Part shown: positions 1 through 6,900 of the stretch, one piece after another
How the letters are laid out: each line of letters starts with the position of its first letter
How positions within the stretch are numbered: the stretch's first letter is position 1
Assembly: GCA_017308345.1 (NCBI GenBank)
Contig: JAFKFE010000503.1
Span: forward strand, 1 to 12,445
Direction of reading: 5' to 3'
DNA length: 12,445 bases
Source of the DNA: Alphaproteobacteria bacterium
GTDB taxonomy: Bacteria > Pseudomonadota > Alphaproteobacteria > Rhizobiales > Rhizobiaceae
Notes under the pieces: model-generated
What the model saw: only the letters and a program-made list of their open reading frames with translations
Database searches by the model: none
Told to the model about the DNA's origin: nothing
Position numbers and translations under genes: made by a program

Positions 1-115
1 ACGACTGCTCGAAGTCGACGAGGCGGCCGCGATGGTCGCCTGGCTGGTCTCGAAGGAGAACAGCTTCACCACCGCCTCGACATTCGACCTGTCGGGCGGA
101 CGCACCACCTATTAG
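1..115 (+). CDS. SDR family oxidoreductase, C-terminal end (partial)
   Basis: Only the last 37 codons are in the window; the frame is open from base 2 and ends at TAG 113-115. The translated tail contains DEAAAMVAWLVSKENSF and ends STFDLSGGRTTY. This is the usual C-terminus of classical short-chain dehydrogenases/reductases: a helix with the pattern xxVAxxVxxLxS, then the strand and the SGG motif closing the Rossmann fold. Tails ending DLSGGR(A/T)TY are common in sugar-acid dehydrogenases of rhizobia. With an FAH-type hydrolase and a lactonase-like amidohydrolase nearby, a 2-keto-3-deoxy-L-fuconate (or related sugar acid) dehydrogenase role is plausible. The catalytic Tyr/Lys and cofactor-binding regions lie off the left edge, so the substrate cannot be judged. 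A 3-oxoacyl-ACP reductase-like role is the main alternative. Confidence 0.8.
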   Translation, partial: RLLEVDEAAAMVAWLVSKENSFTTASTFDLSGGRTTY

Positions 116-194
116 CCGATGGCAGCTATCGGCGGCCAAGCGGGCGCCCATGCAACGAGGCCGGGCGCCGATCATCGAGAAAGCGAGGAAAGTC

Positions 195-1079
195 ATGAGT
201 CGATCGCCCAGATTCGCTGCAAGCGTCATAATCCCGACCTACAATCGCGAGGAGATGCTCTACCAGAACCTGCGGTCGCTGCGAGCCAGCAACATCCCGA
301 AGGATGAGTTCGAGATCATTGTGGTCGACGACGGCTCTTCGGACAATTCGCTCGACATGGTGCGCAACTTCACCGGCGGCTGCCAGATCCGTTACGTCTA
401 TCAGGAGGACGATGGCTATCGGGCCGGCCGCGCCCGCAATCTCGGCATCGAGCTCGCCGAAGGCGCGGTCTGCATCCTGCTCGACTGCGGCATCGTCGTG
501 TCGCAGGGATTCGTGAAGGCGCATATCGATGCCCATTCCAAGCCCGATCAGGTCGTGCTCGGCTATCTCTACGGCTTTTCCAACACCGACGATCACGCCG
601 AAGAACTGCAGGCCGCCATCGACACACTCGATCTCGACGATGTCGACGACACGATCGACAGATTGCGCCAGACCGGCCGCTTCCCCGATCTGCGCGAAAA
701 GAACTACGCGGCCTGCAACGACGTGATGATGAACCTGCCGGTGCCATGGGCGATCGCCTGGTCGGGCAACATCTCGGTGCGCCGGGAAAAGCTTGGCGAC
801 CGCTTCAGATTCGACGAGCACTACCGCACCTGGGGCGCCGAGGACATCGACTTCTCCCTGTCGCTGTTCGAGAGCGGCGCGCAATTCTCGATTTGCCGTG
901 CGGCATGCGGGATCCATCTGCCGCACTCGAAATCGCATGAGGTCAACTCGCGATCGTCGCGGCCGAACAAGATCTACCTGCATGAGAAGTTCGGCAAGCC
1001 GGAAACCCGGCACCTCATCGAGGTCCAGTCGTGGGAACTCAACGCGTTCCTCATAAACGAGCGGGCGAACCAGCTTTAG
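195..1079 (+). CDS. Family 2 glycosyltransferase with galactosyltransferase-type C-terminus
   Basis: A 294-residue GT-A fold glycosyltransferase, presumed to move a sugar from a nucleotide-sugar donor in the cytoplasm. Residues 9-17 (ASVIIPTYN) and 45-50 (DDGSSD) are the GT2 nucleotide-binding strand and loop. GYRAGRARNLGI follows at about 74-85. The usual metal-binding DxD is replaced by LDCGI (96-100). WGAEDIDF (213-220) is the ED motif of the galactosyltransferase C-terminal domain, and the HLPH of 241-244 may help bind metal. There is no signal peptide or membrane helix. I chose ATG 195 because GAGGA at 185-189 precedes it at normal spacing; an in-frame ATG at 150 lacks a ribosome binding site. 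It lies between the SDR and the FAH-type gene, 64 bp before the latter, so co-transcription is likely. It may glycosylate a product of the nearby assembly line or serve a surface polysaccharide. The acceptor is unknown. Confidence 0.85.
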   Translation: MSRSPRFAASVIIPTYNREEMLYQNLRSLRASNIPKDEFEIIVVDDGSSDNSLDMVRNFTGGCQIRYVYQEDDGYRAGRARNLGIELAEGAVCILLDCGIVVSQGFVKAHIDAHSKPDQVVLGYLYGFSNTDDHAEELQAAIDTLDLDDVDDTIDRLRQTGRFPDLREKNYAACNDVMMNLPVPWAIAWSGNISVRREKLGDRFRFDEHYRTWGAEDIDFSLSLFESGAQFSICRAACGIHLPHSKSHEVNSRSSRPNKIYLHEKFGKPETRHLIEVQSWELNAFLINERANQL

Positions 1080-1143
1080 ACCGTGACGGCGTTTCGTTCG
1101 AATCCGCTTTCCGGGGTCCTGAAACCGAGAGGCTTGTAGGTCC

Positions 1144-1983
1144 ATGAAATTCCTTCGCTACGGAGCGCCGGGCTCCGAACGCCCGGCCGTGCTCGACCGT
1201 GACGGCCGCATCCGCGACCTTGGCGGCATCGTCGACGACATTGGCGGGCGCTGGCTCGCGGATCTCGCCTGGGCCAGGGAACTGGACGTGGACAAGCTCC
1301 CCATTGTTGAGGGCGGGCCTCGCATCGGACCGTGCGTGGCGGGCACCGGCAAGTTCATCTGCATCGGGCTGAACTATGCCGATCACGCCGCGGAGTCCGG
1401 GCTGGAAGTACCGCCGGAGCCGGTCATCTTCATGAAAGCCACCTCCGCGATCTGCGGTCCGAACGACGATGTCCTGATCCCGCGCGGCTCGACCGCCACG
1501 GACTGGGAAGTCGAGCTCGGCGTGGTTATCGGCAAGCCGGCGAAATATGTCGCGCGGGAACGGGCGCTCGACCATGTCGCCAGCTATTGCGTCGTCAACG
1601 ACGTCTCCGAGCGCGACTTCCAGACCAAGCGGTCCGGGCAATGGACGAAGGGCAAGTCCTGCGACACGTTCGGCCCGGTCGGTCCGTGGCTGGTGACGCG
1701 CGACGAGGTCGCCGATCCGCAGAAGCTCAAGATGTGGCTCAAGGTCAACGGCGAGATGAAGCAGAACGGCTCGACCGAAACGATGGTCTACGGCGTCGCC
1801 CATGTCGTCAGCTATCTGTCGCAGTTCATGACGCTGCATCCGGGCGACATCGTCTCCACCGGCACGCCGCCCGGCGTCGGCCAGGGTTTCAAGCCGCCCC
1901 GCTATCTCAAGCCTGGCGATATCGTCGAACTGGGCATCGAAGGCCTGGGCGCGCAGCGGCAGGTCTTTCGCGCCGACATCTGA
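1144..1983 (+). CDS. Fumarylacetoacetate hydrolase family protein (2,4-diketo-3-deoxy-L-fuconate hydrolase-like)
   Basis: A 279-residue FAH-superfamily enzyme. The family uses a divalent metal to cleave carbon-carbon bonds in 2,4-diketo acids or related compounds. Visible family features are GLNYADHA (75-82), the metal ligands E122 and E124 in WEVELG with D153 in VNDVSERD, the loop WTKGKSCDTFGPVGP (167-181), and STGTPPGVG (238-246), which helps bind the substrate carboxylate. The length fits the short FAH proteins often annotated as ureidoglycolate lyase; in sugar-acid clusters these cleave 2,4-diketo-3-deoxy-L-fuconate into pyruvate and lactate. That assignment is inferred from the SDR upstream and the lactonase-like amidohydrolase at 9826. 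The RBS is only fair (GAGAGG about 11 bp before ATG), consistent with translation as part of a transcript with the glycosyltransferase. It converges on the carrier-protein gene, with a hairpin between them. Confidence 0.85.
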   Translation: MKFLRYGAPGSERPAVLDRDGRIRDLGGIVDDIGGRWLADLAWARELDVDKLPIVEGGPRIGPCVAGTGKFICIGLNYADHAAESGLEVPPEPVIFMKATSAICGPNDDVLIPRGSTATDWEVELGVVIGKPAKYVARERALDHVASYCVVNDVSERDFQTKRSGQWTKGKSCDTFGPVGPWLVTRDEVADPQKLKMWLKVNGEMKQNGSTETMVYGVAHVVSYLSQFMTLHPGDIVSTGTPPGVGQGFKPPRYLKPGDIVELGIEGLGAQRQVFRADI

Positions 1984-1990
1984 CAAGAGA

Positions 1991-2016
1991 GGAAGGGCTG
2001 CCTGAACGGCCCTTCC
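1991..2016. terminator. Hairpin between convergent genes, probable bidirectional terminator
   Basis: GGAAGGGC (1991-1998) pairs perfectly with GCCCTTCC (2009-2016). The stem can extend inwards by a T-G wobble and a G-C pair, leaving a 6-base loop. It lies in the 36-bp gap between the FAH-type stop (1983) and the carrier-protein stop (2020), so it could serve both strands. No long T run follows on either strand; only TCTCTTGT follows when read on the minus strand. Terminator activity is therefore inferred from position and stem strength. Confidence 0.55.
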
Positions 2017-2019
2017 CAC

Positions 2020-2274
2020 TTACGGGCGCGAGATTTCGGTGACGACGAGTTCCGCGAGTTCGCCGAACGGCCTGGTGAAGATGTCCTCGAGCTCGGGGCG
2101 GAAGCCGAACGCCGCCTCGATGCGGCCCGCGAAGACCGGTGCCGTCAGCGAGTCGCCGCCGAGATCGAGGAAATGATCCTGCGGCCCCACGGCATCGCAT
2201 TTTAGGATCTTGCTTGCTTGCCCGAGGATCAGGCTTTCAACCGCGACCCGATCCGCATTCATCATGACGTCCAT
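2020..2274 (-). CDS. Discrete acyl/peptidyl carrier protein
   Basis: An 84-residue free-standing carrier protein. DHFLDLGGDSLTA (about 33-45) is the phosphopantetheine attachment motif, with Ser42 as the modified residue. EDIFTRPFGELAELV (63-77) is the typical helix III/IV end of a PCP domain, so it looks like an NRPS-type carrier rather than fatty acid AcpP. The start ATG at 2274 is preceded by AAGGAG (2289-2284) with a 9-bp spacer. The same frame stays open further upstream, but that part overlaps the flavoprotein gene and shows no carrier-protein character. It lies 25 bp downstream of the flavoprotein gene on the same strand, so the two form an operon. It should be activated by the Sfp-type enzyme at 8064-8801. 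It may receive the fatty acyl-AMP ligase product, present the acyl donor to the Cy domain of the NRPS, or hold the flavoprotein's substrate. The partner is not shown by sequence. Confidence 0.88.
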   Translation of the reverse strand: MDVMMNADRVAVESLILGQASKILKCDAVGPQDHFLDLGGDSLTAPVFAGRIEAAFGFRPELEDIFTRPFGELAELVVTEISRP

Positions 2275-2283
2275 TCCTGGTGG

Positions 2284-2289
2284 CTCCTT
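2284..2289 (-). promoter_or_regulatory. Ribosome binding site deciding the carrier-protein start
   Basis: The minus strand reads AAGGAG from 2289 to 2284, with a 9-base spacer to ATG 2274. It supports translation from 2274 rather than from upstream in-frame codons, or from the two ATGs at 2265 and 2262, which would lie 18 or more bases from it. Confidence 0.7.
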
Positions 2290-2299
2290 CGAAATGTCC

Positions 2300-3820
2300 T
2301 CAACCGTCCACAGCATCCGCGCCGGCGAATTCCGGCTGCGCGTGTTCTTGCCATATCCGGTCCTTGTACTCGGCGTCGTCGAGGATCGGCTGCGGCGGCG
2401 CCAGGATGCGCGCGACATGCGCATCGGCGTCTTCCAGGAAGAGAGCGCGGCCGATGGCCGAGACGAGCTGCGGTATGCCGTGGCGCATGCCGCTGACCTC
2501 GCCGGGATTGCGGCCGTTGCTGAGCATCGCGCCGGCGCTGAAGAAATGGATGTCGCGGAGGAAGGGCGCCGTGCCCGGTTCTTTCTCGGTGAAAGCGAAA
2601 CCCGGCGACAGATAGGGATGGCGCGCCAGCTCGGCGTTTTCCTCGCCGGGTTCCGGCCGGTAGCGGTCGCGCCACAGCGCGATCCGCTCGACGTGCCCGG
2701 CCAGTTCCGGCCGAGCCTTTAGATCGACGCTGTAGCCTGTCCCGGCGACGACGAAGGCGAACCGGAAGCCGATGTCGCGGCCGGCCAGCTTGAGACGGAT
2801 GGCGTCGCCGTCGAGGCTGAGCGCGGGATCGCGCGCGCCGAGATGGAGATGAAAGTTCTCGAACTTCCGCACCCGGCGCACGGTGTCCGGCACCGGTCCC
2901 TGTGCGCGGCGACAGAGCACGCTCATGATGCGCCAGCGCTCGCGGTCCGGCAGCTCGCGGAAATGCTCGACGGAGCCGGGATAATAGAGCATGCGCATGA
3001 GCGAATAGCGCTCGATGTCGTCATGCCGGCAGAAGAGATGCACGCCGGCCGCGCCGCTTTCGAGCGCGACCGCGGCCGCGTCGAAGGCGGCCGACGCGGC
3101 GCCGAAGATCGCAACCCGGCGGCCCCTCAGCGGCTGGAAATCGATCGGCTCTTCGGCGTGGGCGTAGAGGTGGGCAGGCAGCGCCGACCGGATGAAGGCC
3201 GGCGTGTTGGCGCTGCCGCTGCCGGCGAAGCCGGTGGCCAGGATCAGCTTGCGGCAGGTCTCCTCGACAGGATGGCCGCCGACCGAGAGGCGAAGCCGCA
3301 AGCCACTCTCGACCGGATCGATACCTTCAAGGCGGGTCTGGAAGCGGATGCTGACGCCGGTCGCAGAACGATACCATTTGAGATAGGCCGCCCAGTCAAG
3401 ACGCGGGATGAAAGCCAGGCTCGCGAACGCCGCTTCGCCGTGGCGCGCGTCGTACCAGGCCTGGAAGCCAAGCTCGGCTATGCCGAGCTCGGGTCCGGGC
3501 AACAGCTTTGGCGACCGCAGCGAGTTCATGCGCGCCGTCGTCAGCCACACACCCTCCTGGCCTTCCTCGGCCGCGTCGATCACGCTGCCCCGCGCAATGC
3601 CCGCCCGCCGCAGCGCGAAGGCGATCGCCGCGCCGGACTGGCCGCCGCCGACGACGACCACGTCATGGTCGATGCCCGAGCGTGACGGAACCCAGTTGTC
3701 GGGCCGCACGCCATGCAGCCGCAACGCGCGCGCGACCGCGTCGTCGTGCCTTGCAATCGAAGCCGCGCGCTCCGTCGCCGACAGGTTGTTTTGCGCACGG
3801 ATATCGGGCTCGCTTCGCAT
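2300..3820 (-). CDS. FAD/NAD(P)-binding oxidoreductase (flavin monooxygenase-like)
   Basis: A 506-residue two-dinucleotide-fold flavoprotein. HDVVVVGGGQSGAA (52-65) is the FAD-binding Rossmann motif. LILATGF (192-198) and VVAGTGYS (357-364) are the ATG-type motifs of class B monooxygenases and their relatives. A second fold begins VAIFGAASAAFDAAA (236-250); here the usual GxGxS(A/G) NADPH motif is degenerate, reading GAASAA. The region after the first fold (RMNSLRSPKLLPGPELGI, about 97-114) matches the family annotated as NAD(P)-binding or SidA/IucD-like monooxygenases. Such enzymes hydroxylate nitrogen or carbon or oxidise sulfur; the substrate here is unknown. In this context it could oxidise a carrier-bound intermediate or a thiazoline ring. 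The start at 3820 has GAGGAGG four bases upstream. It is the first gene of a two-gene operon with the discrete carrier protein and is divergent from the NRPS. Confidence 0.85.
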   Translation of the reverse strand: MRSEPDIRAQNNLSATERAASIARHDDAVARALRLHGVRPDNWVPSRSGIDHDVVVVGGGQSGAAIAFALRRAGIARGSVIDAAEEGQEGVWLTTARMNSLRSPKLLPGPELGIAELGFQAWYDARHGEAAFASLAFIPRLDWAAYLKWYRSATGVSIRFQTRLEGIDPVESGLRLRLSVGGHPVEETCRKLILATGFAGSGSANTPAFIRSALPAHLYAHAEEPIDFQPLRGRRVAIFGAASAAFDAAAVALESGAAGVHLFCRHDDIERYSLMRMLYYPGSVEHFRELPDRERWRIMSVLCRRAQGPVPDTVRRVRKFENFHLHLGARDPALSLDGDAIRLKLAGRDIGFRFAFVVAGTGYSVDLKARPELAGHVERIALWRDRYRPEPGEENAELARHPYLSPGFAFTEKEPGTAPFLRDIHFFSAGAMLSNGRNPGEVSGMRHGIPQLVSAIGRALFLEDADAHVARILAPPQPILDDAEYKDRIWQEHAQPEFAGADAVDG

Positions 3821-3924
3821 CGATCCTCCTCGCCGGCCTGTGCTGGCATCGTCGGCCGCTCTGGTCTGCGCTCACGAAGCGAGCGGAGACGAAAGACAAT
3901 CCAACACTGGGCTTGCCCCGATTA

Positions 3925-3941
3925 TTACACTAATATATTAG
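3925..3941 (+). promoter_or_regulatory. Palindromic AT-rich operator candidate, copy 1
   Basis: The sequence TTACACTAATATATTAG contains a perfect 12-bp palindrome, CTAATATATTAG (3930-3941). It sits in the 177-bp divergent region (3821-3997) between the flavoprotein and the NRPS, 57 bp before the NRPS start, in otherwise GC-rich DNA. An almost identical copy (16 of 17 bases) lies inverted at 10711-10727. The site may overlap a -10 element (TATATT at 3934). A short AT-rich palindrome of this kind fits a dimeric regulator, for example of the GntR/FCD type, but the regulator is not in the window. The rest of the 177-bp region shows no other clear signal. Confidence 0.65.
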
Positions 3942-3982
3942 AACCCTGCAAGGCGTCGATGGCGGAAGATGCCGGCTCGCAA

Positions 3983-3990
3983 GGGAGGAG
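3983..3990 (+). promoter_or_regulatory. Ribosome binding site deciding the NRPS start
   Basis: GGGAGGAG at 3983-3990 lies 7 bases before ATG 3998. It is far stronger than anything before the in-frame ATG at 3959, and it places the first residues directly before the condensation-domain motif. Confidence 0.8.
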
Positions 3991-3997
3991 AAGCGAG

Positions 3998-6900
3998 ATG
4001 CACAACGACGTCGTGCGAGACGGCAACCGGTCCTTCCTGCTCGAAGGCATTCAGCAGGCCTATTGGGTGGGCCAGAGCGGTGCGATCGAGCTCAGCACAC
4101 CGGCGCGCTATTACGTGGAAGCGGACATTCCGTGGACTCTCGGCGATGGTCTTGAGCCGGCTCTACGGCGCCTGATCGAGCGGCACGACATGCTGCGCGC
4201 GGTCATCCATCCGTCCGGCACTCAGGAAATCCTGCGCGACGTCGCACCTTACGAGATCGTCATCGAGGATCTGCGCACCCTTCCCGAAGCCGAGCGCGCA
4301 TGGCGGCTGGATACGCTTCGCACGGAAATGAACGAGGCGGAGATACCCTCGGCCAGATGGCCGCAATTCGACATTCGCGCGACGCGCTCCGATGACGGGC
4401 TGCGCCTGCATATGCGCTTCGCGCTGTGGATGATGGATGGCTGGAGCTTCCGCATCCTGTTGCGCGAACTGCTGGCGCTGAGCGCCGACCCGGCCGCGGC
4501 GCTGCCGCCGATCGAGATGTCGTTCGCCGACTATGTCGAAGCGCAGAACGCGGCGCGGCAGGGGCCGCGCCGGCAAAGGGCCTGGAACTATTGGCAGCCC
4601 CGGCTCGCCGATTTCCCGGGGCCGCCGGCCTTGCCGCTGACCAGGCGGCTGGGCGACGGCCAGCGGCCCTGCTTCCGCCATGTCAGCCGCGCCTTCGCTG
4701 CGGCAGACTGGAAGAAGATCACCGACATCTGCGCCAGGTCGCGCGTCACGCCCAGCCTGCTCGGCTGCGCCGCCTATGCCGACGTGCTGTCGCGCTATGC
4801 CGGCAGCCAGCATTTCGCCGTCACCGTGCTTCACTCGGGGCGGTTCCAGCATTTGCCGCGCTCGGCCAATGCCTTCGGCAATTTCGGCACCACCATCCTG
4901 CTCGAAGTCGACGCCTCGCGCGAGCGCTCCTTCCTCGACCGGACGAAAGCCATGCAGCGCCAGTTCTGGCGCGACTGCGAGCGCATCGAGGTCAGTGGCC
5001 TCGACGTCACCCGTGCCTTGCAGCAGCGCGCCGGTAGCGGTCCGGGTGTTAGCGTCCCCGTGACCTTCACCACGGTCACGCCGACCACCGAATCCGATGA
5101 CGGGCCACGCGCGCGCATCGACCATGCATCTGCCCGTCTCGACGTGCCGCAGGTCTATCTCGATCACCAGATGCATGTCTTCGAGGACGGCTCGGTCATC
5201 TTCAACTGGGACAATGTCGAGCAGATTTTCCCGGCCGGCTTCGTCGAGGAACTCTGCGACGCGCATCATCGCCTGATGACACGCCTGGCGAATGACGAGA
5301 CGCTCTGGCACGAGAAAGAGCCGGCGGCGGGAGACTGCCCCGCGCCGGCGCGCGCCGGGATTCCCCAAGGCGAATTCCAACGCCTGGAAGCAAGCTTCGA
5401 GCAACAGGCAGTGCGCCACCCGGAAAGGCTGGCCGTGATCGCCGGCGGGCGGCGCATGAGCTATGGCGAATTGCGCCGGCGCGCGCTTGTCGTCGCCCGT
5501 GCTTTGCGTGCCCGCAAAGCACGGCCCGGCCAACTGGTGGCGGTGTCGATGGCCAAGGGCTGGGAGCAGGTTGCCGCCGTACTCGGCATCCTCTACGCCG
5601 GCGCCGCCTATGTCCCGATCGACCCGGAGCTGCCGCGGGAGCGCCGCAACCTGCTCTTTTCCGGAAGCGGCGCGACCATCGTGCTGACCCAGCAAAGCCT
5701 TGACACCTCGCTCGCCTGGCCGGAAAGCCTCGAGCGGATCGCCGTGGACGCGCTCCCCAACCAGGAGTTGCCCGATGCGGTCGCGCCGCATGGCGGCACG
5801 ACGGCCGACCTCGCCTATGTCATCTTCACCTCGGGCTCCACGGGCATGCCCAAGGGCGTGATGATCGATCATCGCGGGGCCGCCAACACGATAGCGGACC
5901 TCAACACCCGCTATGCGGTGGGACCGGACGACACGATGCTGGCGCTGTCGTCGTTGAGCTTCGACCTTTCGGTCTACGACATATTCGGAACGCTGGCCGC
6001 GGGCGGCACGATCGTCATGCCGGATGCGGCGCGGTCCAGGGAAGCGTCGCACTGGCGCGACCTAGTGCGCGAGCATGGCGTGACCATCTGGAACTCGGTC
6101 CCGGCGCTGATGCAGCTCGCCGTCGAAGGCACGCATGGCGCGATCATGCCTTCGCTACGCCTGGTTATGCTCAGCGGCGACTGGATCCCGCTCAACCTGC
6201 CCGAACGCATTCGCCCGGCGGCGCCCAACGCGGCGATCTTCAGCCTTGGTGGCGCCACGGAGGCGTCGATCTGGTCGATCCTTTATCCCATCGGCAGTAT
6301 CGATCCGGAATGGCGCTCCATTCCTTACGGCCACGCCATGGAGCATCAGTCGATCCACGTGCTGGACGGCAATCTCGCTGTGTGCCCGCCCTGGGTGCCG
6401 GGCGACCTTTATATCGGCGGCATCGGCGTCGCGCTGGGCTACTGGCGCGACGAGGCCAAGACCGCGGCGAGCTTCATAACCCACCCGGTCACCGGCGAGC
6501 GGCTATACCGGACCGGCGACATGGGCCGCTATCTCGGCGACGGCGAGATCGAGTTCCTCGGCCGCAAGGATTTCCAGGTCAAGATACAGGGTTTCAGGGT
6601 CGAATGCGCAGAAGTGGAGGCAGCCCTTCTGGCGGGGCCGGAGGTCGGCGCGACCGTCGTCTCGGCCGCCGCCGACAGCGCCGGAACACGCCATCTGGTC
6701 GCTTATGTCGTGGCGAAGGACCAGCAGCGCGACCTGGACATCGCGGCCCTGCGGGAACGGCTGCGGGCCACGCTGCCGGCCTATATGGTGCCGACCTTCT
6801 TCGTCGCGCTGGACAAGCTGCCGCTCAGCGACAACGGCAAGGTGGTGCGCTCCGCTTTGCCCAGGCCTGACTTCGGTTCACGCGAAAGCGTCGAGCGCGC

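Noticed and set aside
126..2019. Two minus-strand open frames of 339 and 322 codons opposite the glycosyltransferase and FAH-type genes
   Set aside because: The plus-strand genes carry full family motifs; the minus frames do not, and they have no convincing ribosome binding sites.
3925..3941. The palindrome as a quorum-sensing lux/tra box
   Set aside because: It lacks the GC-containing TraR/LuxR half-site pattern, and no LuxR or LuxI-type gene is visible. It was kept only as an operator for an unknown regulator.
3713..3997. Upstream extension of the NRPS reading frame
   Set aside because: It overlaps the flavoprotein gene and the operator region, has no domain character, and a strong ribosome binding site points to ATG 3998.
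4163..6052. Long open frame on the minus strand, 629 codons, opposite the NRPS
   Set aside because: It lies antisense to clear C and A domains, its translation is rich in Arg/Gly/Ala without family motifs, and it is a typical GC-rich shadow frame.
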